NCBI RefSeq assembly: GCF_037176765.1
Contig: NC_090023.1
Location: 141,189,366 to 141,253,365 of the forward strand
Length of the DNA: 64,000 nucleotides
Direction of reading: 5' to 3'
Origin: Anolis sagrei
Taxonomy: Eukaryota; Chordata; Lepidosauria; Squamata; Anolidae
Positions 13,601-22,700 of the stretch are shown here, piece by piece. Under the pieces are notes generated by a model, which worked only from the letters and a program-made list of their open reading frames with translations, was not told the origin of the DNA and made no database searches. The position numbers were made by a program, and so were the translations under genes. The stretch's first letter is position 1, and each line of letters opens with the position of its first letter.

Positions 13601-15533
13601 CTCGGTCCACCTCCATCTCAAGCTCGGTTGGTGGGAACGAGAGAACAGGCCTTCCTTCTCAGTGACCACCCCATGCCTATGGAACTCCCTTCTTCCCAGG
13701 GAAGCCAGAATGCCCCCCCCCCCCCCCGGCTGACCTTCCAGCAGTAGGCTAAAACCTTTTTATTCAGACAGGCTTTTAAATAAGGTTTTTAAGATCAAAG
13801 GGTGCTGCAGTTTTCACTATATGAATAGGTTTTTAATTGATTTTAAAGGTTTTTAATCTTTATTTTTTATTACTGATAATGTTTAGTTCTATTTAAATGT
13901 TTGTATATTTTAGGTTTTAAATTATATTGTATTGATTTTATCGTGAGTTGCTGAGGAGGAGGAGGAAAAGGAAGAAGTCATCACTTGTTCTCAGCTGCAA
14001 ATAAACCAAATACAGGGGGACAATTCAAATGGGTGGTAGTTCAAGAATATTGGATGTATCAAAATCAGAAAATAAGTCAGTGCCTTTTAATGAACCCTAA
14101 TATGTATTTACATCTATAAATGCAGAGTAGGCTTGTGTACAGATTCAGAGTGGCTGGTTCTCTTCAGTTAATCCAGCTGGTCTGGCTTGTTCAGTTGGCC
14201 ATAACAGCAACGGCTCTACCTCCATGTTTTTTTTCCCCGTCCACAATAGAACAGTGGCTGTAGAAAATTGGCTGCCATCAGTTACAAGTAGAGTGCAAGA
14301 GGGAGACAACCGCTAGAAGGAAAAGTGTGAAAGGGAAAATGGCAAGGCACCACTCCAGGTCCTGCAAATCAAAATTAAAAATAGGGCTTTTAAAAGGAAG
14401 CCCAAGGTAGGATATCCACGCTTATTGCTCTTCCTTTCCTGCCCTGGGAAGTAGGGATTCAAGCCTCCTTGAAACGCCTTCGAAAGTTGCATGCTGCAGG
14501 GAGAGCGGGAATGCCACACACTCCTGTCTTCTCTCAAGTAGAAACAGCTTTAACGAAGAATTAAACCCAGTTTCTTCTACAGACAGAAGGGAAAGGATCA
14601 CAGAAGGAATGCTATCTTAACTCTGATGCTTTTAATCTAGGTCTTAATGAAGGATATAAGGACAAATAATGCCTAAAATGAAGGGAAGGAGAGCCTGGAA
14701 AGTTCCTCTCCCATAATGGGCTGAATAGAAAACAAATATTTCGGCTTCCCTGATTGAAAATGGATTTCTGTCCTCCCGAATCCGGGAGGCTCTCAAAAAA
14801 AGTGAGTAGATCAATAGGCACTGCTCCAGTGGGAAAGTAATGGCGCTCCATGCAGTCATGCCAGCTACATGACCTTGGAGGTGTCTATGGATAACACCAG
14901 TTCTTCAGCTTAGAAATGGAGATGAGCACCACACCCCAGAGTTGGACACGACTGGACTTAATGCTATGGGAAAACCTTTACCTTTACCTTACTTCAACTA
15001 GAAGAATCTGTGAGCTTCTGAAGGATGTAGGGAGCAGAAAAGAGCCAGAAAAGCCAAAAGAAAGGGAGTAAAAAAGGAATAGACAATAGATGAAGCTGGG
15101 AGAGGAGCTTTGCAGAACAGATGCAGAACTTACTTGCACACAGTGCCTCCAAATCCTGCATTTCTTTTTTTGCTTCTTGTATTTCTTTAAACGACACCGC
15201 AAGTGGGAACAATTCAGCATGTCTTTTACTGAGATCTCTTCTTCTATATTCATTCATTGAGCTGTCGTTTAACAACTGACCAATACTTTGGTATTCTTGG
15301 CTGACATTCTGTAAGTGCTTTTGCAGGGCTTCGTGATTCCATAGTGTTCCTGAGGCCTGGTGATACCTTCTTGGGCAGTTTTTAAATGTATTCCACAAAC
15401 AGTTGTACTGAATGATATTCACATCGGTGAAATTAATGGTCCTTTTAGCAAGTGAAGGAAGATGGCACCGTTGATTACAGCAGGAGCACTTCGCAAATAT
15501 CCTTAAAACAGGGATTCTTTGGAGAAGTTTCAT
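4619..15533 (-). CDS. MTRF1: Mitochondrial peptide chain release factor 1 (mtRF1)
   Basis: Nine minus-strand exons join in phase: 15533-15134, 12886-12795, 9916-9835, 9614-9507, 9408-9236, 7933-7816, 7506-7370, 5157-5059 and 4741-4619 (TGA), giving 1332 nt and 443 aa. Human MTRF1 is about 445 aa. The protein is a class I release factor that acts on the mitochondrial ribosome; its GGQ loop (residues 306-308, in [14 protein letters not shown]) triggers peptide release. The codon-reading domain has the RT insertion (TSGRTTGG, 185-192) and a PETGLS hexapeptide (259-264), which separate MTRF1 from MTRF1L. The residue-1 ATG sits directly after a splice acceptor (cattccag), so a noncoding first exon must lie upstream, perhaps near 16.7 kb. 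The N-terminus ([15 protein letters not shown]) is basic and hydrophobic, as expected for mitochondrial import. There is no frameshift or stop, so this is a working multi-exon gene, not a retrocopy. Confidence 0.95.
5588..5925 (-). repeat. tRNA-derived SINE, family A
   Basis: Reverse copy in MTRF1 intron 7. It begins with the reversed TAAAGG tail and Bov-B-type end (ccagtcgtgtccaactctgg) and finishes with the reversed head (gcaccaccagggc). It looks full length. Confidence 0.85.
5930..6850 (-). mobile_element. Old L2 LINE fragment (RT region)
   Basis: The minus strand keeps [17 protein letters not shown] and a YVDD-like site ([11 protein letters not shown]), matching [16 protein letters not shown] and YADDVQI of the L2 at 54690-59495. 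Lower similarity than between the younger L2 copies shows this one is old. A Penelope-type tail at 6385-6492 splits it. Confidence 0.75.
6385..6492 (+). mobile_element. Penelope-like element 3' tail inserted in old L2
   Basis: It matches the 3' tail of the Penelope-like fragment at 30488-30937 (gcttgccatagatgcaggc, cgtcaggagaaatgcctc, cccacaagaac). The target word gagacctgctatt occurs on both sides (6369-6381 and 6493-6505). A second local duplication (attcattcagagtagacct) lies just upstream. Confidence 0.7.
6851..6975. mobile_element. Short palindromic hAT-like MITE, copy 2
   Basis: Ends CAGCAGTTCTCAACC and GTTGAGAACCACTG form terminal inverted repeats. The flanks cactaaga and cactaagg are an 8-bp target duplication with one mismatch, as hAT elements make. 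Confidence 0.88.
7816..7933 (-). CDS. MTRF1: MTRF1 exon 6: catalytic GGQ exon
   Basis: This exon of MTRF1 (phase 0 in, phase 1 out) encodes [19 protein letters not shown], then [23 protein letters not shown] is the universal peptide-release motif, and the Q reaches the peptidyl-transferase centre. Human MTRF1 has HVNKTDSA here; the lizard has HVNTTDSA, as in MTRF1L. This is listed separately because it settles the family call. Confidence 0.95.
7994..8334 (+). repeat. tRNA-derived SINE, family A
   Basis: Full-length copy in MTRF1 intron 5, from ccctggtggcacagcgggtt to the CCTTTA tail. It contains a short CA run near 8262. Confidence 0.85.
8410..8875 (-). mobile_element. RTE-like LINE 3' end, decayed copy
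   Basis: The minus strand shows [18 protein letters not shown] followed by [10 protein letters not shown], and in another frame [21 protein letters not shown], a decayed C2H2 finger. Both blocks match the cleaner copy at 18870-19740 in order, so this is an older copy of the same element with several frame changes. Confidence 0.7.
8927..9195 (-). repeat. tRNA-derived SINE, family B
   Basis: Reverse copy in MTRF1 intron 5. The T-rich reversed tail (tttttttttcgtgtcagg) comes first and the reversed head (cactgtgccaccaggggctcc) last. Its head lies about 40 bp from the donor site of MTRF1 exon 5. Confidence 0.85.
10401..10460. repeat. Direct repeat, left copy (partner 11077-11144)
   Basis: About 60-70 bp in MTRF1 intron 2 recur 680 bp downstream with few changes (shared cores: ccttttagataagggtgg, gtgtcctcctccagatg, gacccaaacccctatcag). 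The interval holds a LINE fragment. Either a local duplication or the ends of an unrecognised element could explain it. Confidence 0.8.
10672..11040 (-). mobile_element. Non-LTR retrotransposon C-terminal fragment, copy 2
   Basis: The minus strand encodes [18 protein letters not shown]..., [19 protein letters not shown] and [15 protein letters not shown], homologous in order to the fragment at 2513-3077. It is broken by frame changes. Confidence 0.65.
11077..11144. repeat. Direct repeat, right copy
   Basis: Partner of 10401-10460, in the same orientation. The similarity begins at aactagag and stops at cccctatcag. Confidence 0.8.
11881..12212 (-). repeat. tRNA-derived SINE, family A
   Basis: Reverse full-length copy in MTRF1 intron 2, with the reversed tail (taaagtaaaggtaaag) first and the reversed tRNA-like head (ctgctgcactactgggtt) last. 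Confidence 0.85.
13530..13960 (+). mobile_element. L2-type LINE 3' end, diverged
   Basis: The plus strand encodes [21 protein letters not shown] and [12 protein letters not shown], the same block as [21 protein letters not shown] and [10 protein letters not shown] of the L2 at 54690. A poly-C run at 13713 breaks the frame. It lies in MTRF1 intron 1. Confidence 0.75.
14795..14992 (+). repeat. tRNA-derived SINE, family A, 5'-truncated
   Basis: Only the middle and 3' end are present, from gagtagatcaataggcactg to the CCTTTA tail. It lies in MTRF1 intron 1, about 140 bp from the donor of the first coding exon. Confidence 0.82.
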
Positions 15534-15631
15534 CTGGAATGTTAAAAAACTCAATCAAATAAATATATGGCTCATTTATGTCACGTCTGCAGGTCACAAG
15601 CCTTGAATATAAAATATGTGATATCTGGTGG

Positions 15632-15925
15632 TAATAATAATAATAATAATAATAATGAACATAGGAATGGAACAATGGATGACGGATCTGGATCATGTTT
15701 TTAGTGATGAGACGCTAGCGAATGGCTATTAGTGTTAATTGTATATTGTTGTTAATTGTATACTTTTCTATAATATGTTATGATGTTAACTGTTTTTTAT
15801 ACCGTGTTATGGTAGCATTGAATTTTTGCTGTTCTTGTTGTTAACCGCTGTGAGTCGCCTAAGGGCTGAGAACAGCGGTATACAAATAAAGTAAATAAAT
15901 AAATAAATAAATAATTCTGAATTCA
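15632..15925 (+). mobile_element. TAA microsatellite and L2/CR1-type 3' tail
   Basis: A (TAA)n run at 15632-15656 is followed by an AT-rich stretch, the tail motif gtgagtcgcctaagggctgag and an AAATA repeat. This is the common form of L2-type 3' ends. Confidence 0.65.
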
Positions 15926-15929
15926 GACT

Positions 15930-16350
15930 GACAGAGTTTTGGAGCACAATACTCCTGACCTCACAATCATGTTAAAAAACAAAGTATGGATCATGGATAT
16001 TGCAATCCCAGGTGACATCAGGATTGAAGAGAAACAACTGGAAAAGCAGGCACGATATGAGGATTTAAAGATCGAACTGCAAAGACTCTGGCACAAGCCA
16101 GTCAAGGTGGTCCCAGTGGTGATTGGCACACTGGGTGCAGTGCCTAAACACCTTGGCCTGTACTTAAACACAATCGGCGCTGACAAAATTACCATCTTCC
16201 AGCTGCAAAGGGCCACCTTACTGGGATCTGCACACATTATTTGCCGATACATCATGCAGTCCTAGAATCTTGGGAAGTGTCCGACTTGTGATCCAATACA
16301 ACAGCCAGCAGAGTGATCTTCTTTGCTGGGGACTCATCCTGTTGTGTTTC
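15930..16350 (+). mobile_element. R4/R2-like LINE 3' fragment (restriction-like endonuclease end)
   Basis: The open stretch 15939-16265 reads PDLTIMLKNKVWIMDIAIPGD, then RIEEKQLEKQARYEDLKIEL, PVKVVPVVIGTLGAVPKHL and LQRATLLGSAHIICRYI. The PD...D-x-A pattern and the KYxDL/VIGALG blocks are those of the C-terminal restriction-like endonuclease of R2/R4-type LINEs, which Anolis genomes carry. The 3' tail ends in AATAAT repeats. It is 5'-truncated, with only the last ~108 codons present. Confidence 0.7.
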
Positions 16351-16686
16351 AAATAATAATAATTCTAGTAAAGATATATGTATGTGAAGTCTACATCTTA
16401 ATCTTAAGCGGCTGAGGGGGGAAAGGAAAGGGCCTGAGGCTGTTAGGAATTGTGGGAGTTGAAGTCCAAAACACCTGGAGGGCTGAAGTTTGCCCATGTC
16501 TGATATTTGGTTGGGTGGCTTGGCATGCCAACAAGGAACCATTCCTCTATTCTAAATAAGAGAGACCAAATAGGCAAGGCGGTACCTTTGATAGGAAGCC
16601 AGCTTTTGCAGGACTCAAGAGAGAACTCTTCTCTGAGAGAGGCCTGGGGAGACCGGGCAAGGAAGCCTTCCCAGTGCTGCACGAGG

Positions 16687-16744
16687 GAAGTGGGGAGGAA
16701 ACGTCACTTCCCGTCAACCCTACTAGGAACTACAATTCCCAGAG
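16687..16744 (-). promoter_or_regulatory. Candidate TATA-less MTRF1 promoter (ZNF143-, CRE- and ETS-like sites)
   Basis: ACTACAATTCCCAGAG at 16729-16744 resembles the ZNF143/Staf site common in promoters of nuclear genes for mitochondrial proteins. An ACGTCA half-CRE (16701-16706) and GGAAGT (16687-16692) lie beside it. It is about 1.2 kb upstream of the first coding MTRF1 exon, which needs a noncoding exon upstream. Caution: similar ACTACAA-TCCCAG words occur in local MITEs, so the match may be repeat-derived. Confidence 0.35.
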
Positions 16745-16887
16745 TTCCTTGAGCGCCTGTCCTTAGGTAACCTCTTCCTTGCCAATGTTATGCAGACCTC
16801 TGATTCACATCATTTGAAAGAAAGGGTTGGTGGAAAGGAAAGAAACGTGGCAGCACGTTAAAGACTGCTTTTTTCAAAATGTAGTTT

Positions 16888-17150
16888 GTCTGATAGCTCA
16901 TTTCTTTGGAAGCGAGCATTATTAGTAACCTATGACATAGGGTTGCTAAAATATTATTATTTTACTGACACAAAAACACAGTATGTCACAGCAAGCGAGA
17001 TATATATCCCGGATTTCGTACATCTCGTTTGTTGTGACATACTGTGTTTTTGTGTCATAATAATAATAACAATAATAATTCTATTTTAGCATTCATATGT
17101 CGTAGGTTAATAATAACGATTGCTTTCAAAGAAGTGAGCTATTATTATTA
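16888..17150. repeat. Long imperfect palindrome built from two inverted R4-like 3' tails
   Basis: Arms of about 120 bp run from 16888 to 17003 and 17018 to 17150 around a short centre. Shared blocks include the tagctcatttctttg/caaagaagtgagcta pair, atgacata/tatgtcgt, and gacacaaaaacacagtatg with its complement. The inner blocks, with (AAT)n runs, are the tail of R4-like LINEs, here facing each other. Confidence 0.75.
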
Positions 17151-17184
17151 TGCTTGAGAATGTCAGAGCCAGTGAACAGACACA

Positions 17185-18180
17185 ATGTATCATTGTACCC
17201 AGTCAGTGGCAGCATGGTCATCTGCTGAGAAGGATTTGGTTGGTTCCCCTTTTGGCAGATTTTTTGCAACGAGGGAAGTGATCCTGGACTCATCGCTGAG
17301 CCTGGAACCCCAGGTCTCAGTGGTGGCTGGGAGAGCTTTTGCGCAATTAAAACTTGTGCACCAGTTGCGCCCGTACCTCGGGAAGTCTGATCTGGCCACG
17401 GTGGTCCATGCTCTTGTTACATCCAGAATAGACTACTGCAACACTCTCTAAGTGGGGTTGCCCTTGAAGACTGTTCGGAAACTTCAACTAGTCCAGCGAG
17501 CGGCAGCCAGGTTGCTCACCGGAGCGACATACAGGGAGCATACCACCCCCCTGCTGTGCCAGCTCCACTGGCTGCCGATTCAGTTCCGAGCACAATTCAA
17601 GGTGCTGGTTTTGACCTACAAAACCCTATACGGTTCTGGTCCAGTGTATCTGTCCGAACGTATCTCCCTCTATGTCCCACCCCGGAGTTTAAGATCATCT
17701 GGGGAGGCTCTGCTCTCGACCCCACCACTGTCACAAGTGAGGCTGGTGGGGACGAGGAGCAGGGCTTTCTCAGTAGTGGCCCCCCACCTGTGGAACTCAC
17801 TCCCGGGGGAAATCAGGGGATCATCATCCCTCCTCGCCTTCAGGAGGAGGGTGAAGACTTGGTTATGGGACCAGGCCTTTGGGCACTCTGGCAATTAAAT
17901 CAGACAATCAGGCGAGTAAGACCAGCAGGATTGATGAAGTGGAACGTAAAACTTGATCTATGAGTTAACGAATGCTGACCATGTAAGAGGAGAAATTAGG
18001 TTTGTATTTGGTTTTATTGATTTTATGGTTATAATGCTTGAATTGTTGTTAACTGTGAACTGATGTAATTTTGTGTATGATTGTTTTATGATGCAGGCAT
18101 CAAATTGAGCCTTGCTTTTGTAAGCCGCCCTGACTCCCCTTCGGGGTGAGAAGGGCGGGGTAAAAGAACCCCAAATAAAT
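17185..18180 (+). mobile_element. L2 LINE, 5'-truncated, one nonsense codon
   Basis: It encodes the last third of the L2 [45 protein letters not shown], then [20 protein letters not shown] and [10 protein letters not shown]. It is nearly identical to the end of the L2 at 54690-59495. One TAA (17449-17451) replaces the expected TAC in the LYVGLPLKT block. The 3' end has gtaagccgccctgac, ggggtgagaagggcgggg and AAATAAAT. Its closeness to the intact copy suggests recent insertion. Confidence 0.92.
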
Positions 18181-18869
18181 GTGGAATCAGCAGCAGCTCA
18201 ATGTAAGGAGTAGAGAAAGGAGACCTAAAAAAACCAGAAAAACTCTTTCTTAGCCAACTCAGAATTAAACTTAGTTTTAGCAGAAATTTACTCATGCAGA
18301 ACTGGAGACACCCCCCCCCCCATGCCCTTCCCCAAAAGAAATAGGCAGAAGAGGGCAATAGATGGCAGGCTGAGGGGCATCGTGTTAAATGACAGCTCCA
18401 CCTCGGGAATTTAAAAATAATAAAAATACCTGAGTTTTCCAAGGTACTAAAAGAGCAGCGGTACTCACAGCGCTGAAGTGAGCCCAATGAAAAACGAATG
18501 CAGGCAGTGTCTCAATGCAGGCTGGAGAAATCAGCTGGAACAAGCTTCTGACAGCTGTCAAAGTGGCTTCTGACAGCCGTCAAAACCCAGAAGTGGTAGT
18601 AAACAGGCGTTCTTGAGGCGCCAGAGGGCAGAAATGGAGGGAGAAGGTTTTTCTGGAATGGGTCTTCGACATCGAAGGCAACATTTCCTTCTAGGAGGGG
18701 CCCTTGTGGTCACTCAGTGTTGGAGCCGGTGTCCCTTGGTCTGGAGTAATGGGGAATGGAGTAGGTGGGTGAAGATGATGAAAGCTGGGGATGATGGAGG
18801 CTCTGATAGCAATCCACATGGAGTGCGCAGAGGCCCTGAATGAGTCCCTAGTGGAGGAGGCAGTGAGTT
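18181..18869. other. Intergenic stretch with nothing recognised
   Basis: No coding exon, RNA or repeat family could be recognised here. Open frames on both strands lack any family pattern. Confidence 0.5.
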
Positions 18870-19740
18870 GAAGCGCATGGTGGAGTTCTCCCATTTGGCC
18901 ATAGGTAGTGGTCCTTAGGCCTCCTCTCTCTTCTCCGAGGATGATTGTCTTCCAATATTCTTGTGGGTCCGTATGTGGCTGTGGAGCCCTATTCTTGCTC
19001 TGCATATTCTTCCGCAGTGAGGGCATTGGTTTCCAGGTAGAAGGTGGTCTCGGTCGGGGTTGGCTTGACGCGCCTTCCTCTTGGCACGTTTTTCTTTTTC
19101 ACCCTCCACTTGTGCCTCCTCAAATTCTGCAGAACTGCTGGTCACAGCTGACCTCCAGCTGGAGCAGTCAAGGGCCAGGGCTTCCCAGTTCTCAGTGTCT
19201 ATGCCAGAGTTTTTAAGGCTGGCTTTGAGCCCATCTTTAAATCTCTTTTCCTGCCCTCCAACATTCCGTTTTCCATTCTTGAGTTCGGAGTAGAGCAACT
19301 GCTTTGGGAGACGGTGGTCGGGCATCCGGACAACGTGGCCGGTCCAGCGGAGTTGATGGCGGAGGACCATCGCTTCAATGCTGGTGGTCTTTGCTTCTTC
19401 CAGCACACTGACGTTTGTCCGCTTGTCTTCCCAAGAGATTTGCAGGATTTTCCGGAGGCAGCGCTGATGGAATCATTCCAGGAGTTGCATGTGAAGTCTG
19501 TAGACAGTCCACGTCTCACAGGCATAGAGCAGGGTTGGGAGGACAATAGCTTTATAAACAAGCACCTTGGTATCCCTACAGATGTCCCGGTCCTCAAACA
19601 CTCTAGGGGTGCTAGGTTCTCCTGGCTGTAGCTTCCCCCTTGGCATTTGGGAAGCTTGGTCACCCTCCTCCTGGCATGGTGCCTTCTGGCGACCGCAAAC
19701 AGGTACGGCACTCCATCATCACAGAGGTTCAGAGGTAATA
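18870..19740 (-). mobile_element. RTE-like LINE 3' half with C2H2 zinc finger
   Basis: On the minus strand, reading from high coordinates: YKAIVLPTLLYACETWTVYR, FHQRCLRKILQISWEDKR, LEEAKTTSIEAMVLRHQLRW, TGHVVRMPDHRLPKQLLYSE, then CPHCGRICRARIGLHSHIRTH. These are the thumb and C-terminal blocks of RTE-type and related endonuclease-RT LINEs, ending in a C2H2 finger (C-x2-C-x12-H-x3-H). Reading changes frame at least once near 19400. A decayed relative is at 8410-8875. The clade name is inferred. Confidence 0.75.
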
Positions 19741-20215
19741 TCTAGGATAGTCAGAAAGAAGGTTTACAGCCCCCACCCCACCCCCCCACCCCTCTTCCTG
19801 GCCCTAGGGTAGTTAGTAGGGAAAGAGGGGAAAGTTTCCATACCTGGTGAGGGCTCTAGTGGTCTCAGGCCGTCCCTCTGCACAGCTCCGGTAAAGGCAG
19901 GACATCCTTCAGCCACTGTAGGATTCCATTTGCTCCTCCTGAAGCATCTCCTGCGATGGCATTCCCTCTGTGGGGAGACCTCAGATCGGCCTCAAGGGGG
20001 GCTATCTCTTCTGAGTGGTATGGAGGTCTGGTCCTGCTCTTCTAGGATCCTCCTGTGCCATCTGGGTTCCAGCTACCACACACTCAGATCCAAAGAGACT
20101 GGGGTCAGATCTCAGTTCACAGAAGAGATTGAGGGATGAGCTATATTCCAGAGCTGGGCAAGGCATTTAGTTCTCTACCAGATGCCTCAGCTCAGGCCTT
20201 CCCAGATAACACGCC
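19741..20215. other. Intergenic stretch with nothing recognised
   Basis: Mixed unique-looking sequence with a CCACCCC run near 19770. No gene or repeat family was recognised. Confidence 0.5.
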
Positions 20216-20625
20216 ATGGGAAGAGGAGCAAAGGGGATGGGGAGAGGACAGGGAGGGGAAGATAGGAGAAGGATGGGAGGGAAGAGGAAAAGAGGAAGGG
20301 GGAGGGAAGCGGAGAGGAAAGGAGGGGAGAGGGAAGGAGGGGAAGGGAGGGGACAGGAAAGGAGAGGAAGGTGAAGGGAAAGAGAGAGGAGGGAAGGGGA
20401 AGAGAAGGGGAAGAGGATGAGAAAGAAAGAGAGAGGAGGAAAAAGAAGGAGAAAGAGAAAGAAGTAGAAAGAAGAAAAGAAAGGGAAAGCAGAGGAGAGA
20501 ATAAAATGATGATCAACGAGAGAATAAGTAGAGAAGATAGAAATTGGAGACCAAGAGAAGGAGATTAGAGATATGAAAAAAAGAACGACAGAAAGATATA
20601 GAAAAGAATAAGGTAGAAAGAAGAA
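20216..20625 (+). repeat. Polypurine (GA-rich) tract, about 400 bp
   Basis: Nearly every base on the plus strand is A or G, in irregular GGGA/GAGG/AAAGA units. The long open frames here are composition artefacts. A second tract lies at 21340-21510. Confidence 0.9.
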
Positions 20626-21339
20626 ATTATATGTGTGTGTGTAATATAATATATTGCATATTCAAATACTATTTGTAATATTATAATGTTGTGCAATATA
20701 ATACTAATAATATATTATTATAATTATATATTTATATTACGTGTAATATTACTAATAATATTACAATATAATGGTAGAGTACAATATAGTAATATTTAAT
20801 ACTAATATTGTACTATGCTAATAATATAATATATTGTATGCATATATATCTTGTAAGCTGCTCTGAGTCCCTCAGGACATATAAATGTTGTAAACAAATA
20901 AATAAATAAATAAATTTATGTAATTTAGTGTTGTTAGGTTCTGATCTCATTTCAGATGTGGTGTTATTTTGGACCATTCTTTTATATTTGTGTGTTTTAT
21001 CAAGACATTGAATGTTCTTCTTGTATGTTGGAATCTGCTCTGAGTCCCTCCAGGAAAATAGGGTGGAATCCAAATAAAGATGATGATGATGATGATGATG
21101 CTGATGCTGATGATGATGATGATTATTATTATGAAGAGGTAGTATGAAAGGGAACTATAAACTGGATGAGATATTTCAGATGTGCCTGGTGTATGTGTGG
21201 TATATGAAGTGTATGTCGTGTATGTGTGTGGTATGTGAGGTATGTGTAGTGTGTAATGTATGTGAAATGTATGGGTTTTCTGTGATGTGTGTGTGGTGCC
21301 TGTGGTGTGTGAGGTGTGAGATGAGGGGAGGAGGGATTG
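20626..21339 (+). repeat. AT-rich DNA, two L2-type 3' tails, (GAT)n and GT-rich runs
   Basis: An ATTAT-rich stretch (20635-20830) is followed by an L2-type tail (gtaagctgctctgagtccct and AAATA repeats, 20848-20915). A second tail (tctgctctgagtccctcc, 21033-21078) runs into (GAT)n at 21078-21124, then GT-rich DNA at 21178-21320. No gene is present. Confidence 0.65.
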
Positions 21340-21510
21340 GGATGTGAGGAAAGGGAGAGGAGGGGAAGGGAGGAGGGGAGGGAGTGAGAGGAAGGAAAGG
21401 GAGGGGAGGGGAAGGAGGGGAAGGGGAAGGAGGGAAGGGGAGGGAAAGGGGAGGGAAGAGGGGGTGGAGAGGGGGGGGGAGAGGAGGAGAGTGGAGGGAA
21501 AGGAGTTGAG
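21340..21510 (+). repeat. Second polypurine tract (GGGGA-rich)
   Basis: About 170 bp of G-rich purine DNA in loose GGGGAA-type units, with one run of nine or more G near 21470. G-quadruplex formation is possible. Confidence 0.88.
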
Positions 21511-21684
21511 GAGCAATGGTTGGAGGCTGGAACGTTAGCTGAATACTTTGCTTCACCCCTAAGGCTTGTGGAGCTTGGCTGGCCAAGCTGTGCACCTGCA
21601 GAAAGAAACAGAGGGATCAGTGCCTCCTTGCCCCCATCAGAAAGTTCACAATGTGAGAAAAAGCAATGGAAAATCAACTGCTTA

Positions 21685-21800
21685 TATGCAGTAGCTGGAT
21701 GGCCATCTCTCAGGGGTGCTTTGAATGCAATTTTTCCTGCTTCTTGGCAGAGGTTAGACTGGATGCCCTCGAGTTCTCTTGATTCTATGATCTCTAACTC
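21685..21800 (+). mobile_element. CR1-type LINE 3' fragment
   Basis: It reads ctggatggccatctctcagg, then the CR1 end cttcttggcagag and ttgattctatgatctc. It is in the opposite orientation to the copy at 25301-26160. Confidence 0.78.
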
Positions 21801-22243
21801 CTGGTCTGCATTTTGACAAAACAAACAAACAAAATTAAGACTTTATTTGGAGATATTTCATTTCTGCTGGGAGGTTATGCCAATTGGAAGGATTCTGGGA
21901 ATAGTCACTCTGCCAGGTGATAAGAGTCCTATCACAGTTTTGAAAATAGAGCTTCTCTCTCTTGTGTCTCTGTCGCTGTCATCCTGGGTTTGATGGTTTG
22001 ATGTTGCTGAAAGGTTCCAAATTTTTCCAAAGTTTAGCTTGATATATCAATTAAATGCAGATTTTTTTTTCAGAACTGATGTGCAGCAGTAATAAAACAT
22101 CTGCCAACAATGAATAATCTCTCTTTTCAGACTTGGAAACAACTGTTTAGCAACCATCTACTCCTTTCATAATATATGCAAGATTTTTCAAGATTATGGA
22201 TTTGAAAATAGTTAATCTCCACTATGATATATCCCACCCCCAA

Positions 22244-22700
22244 ATTTATTTATTTATTTATTTATTTATTTACTTTATTTATATACTGCTTTTCTCAGCT
22301 CTCAGGCGACTCAAAGCGGTGATTTGTCTTTACTTTTGAAAGAAGCCTGGCACAATACAAGATTAATTCTTTCAATTCCTAGCATCTTCTCAAAACTGCC
22401 TTCCTGAATAATAATAATAATAATTATTATTATTATTATTACTACTATTATTATTATTATTATTTCTAGACTGCTCTCTCTCCACAAAGGGACAGTTTAC
22501 ACATACAAAAAGACAAGTATTCAATGCCTCAGGTGAGTTCAAACATATCAAAATAATACACAATAAAGCAACACTAATAACAGTGAACTTACGACAAAGA
22601 ATTGAGCATTGTGATAAAAAATAAAACAACCCAATAAGACATAGTTAACTAAAACATAGCTAAACATTACAACAAATACCCTAAAAGCAATTTAAAATAC
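22244..22700 (-). mobile_element. L2-type 3' UTR and tail, reverse orientation
   Basis: A (TTTA)n run and the reversed tail (tatatactgcttttctcagc, ctctcaggcgactcaaagcgg) are followed by (AAT/ATT)n at 22409-22465 and a diverged L2-type UTR. Confidence 0.55.

Noticed and set aside
15534-15554. Upstream ATG giving MTRF1 seven more residues
   Set aside because: A splice acceptor lies directly before the ATG at 15533, so the upstream bases are intronic.
20136-20568. Long Gly/Glu/Arg- or Ser/Pro/Phe-rich frames
   Set aside because: They arise from the purine-only composition of the tract on both strands.
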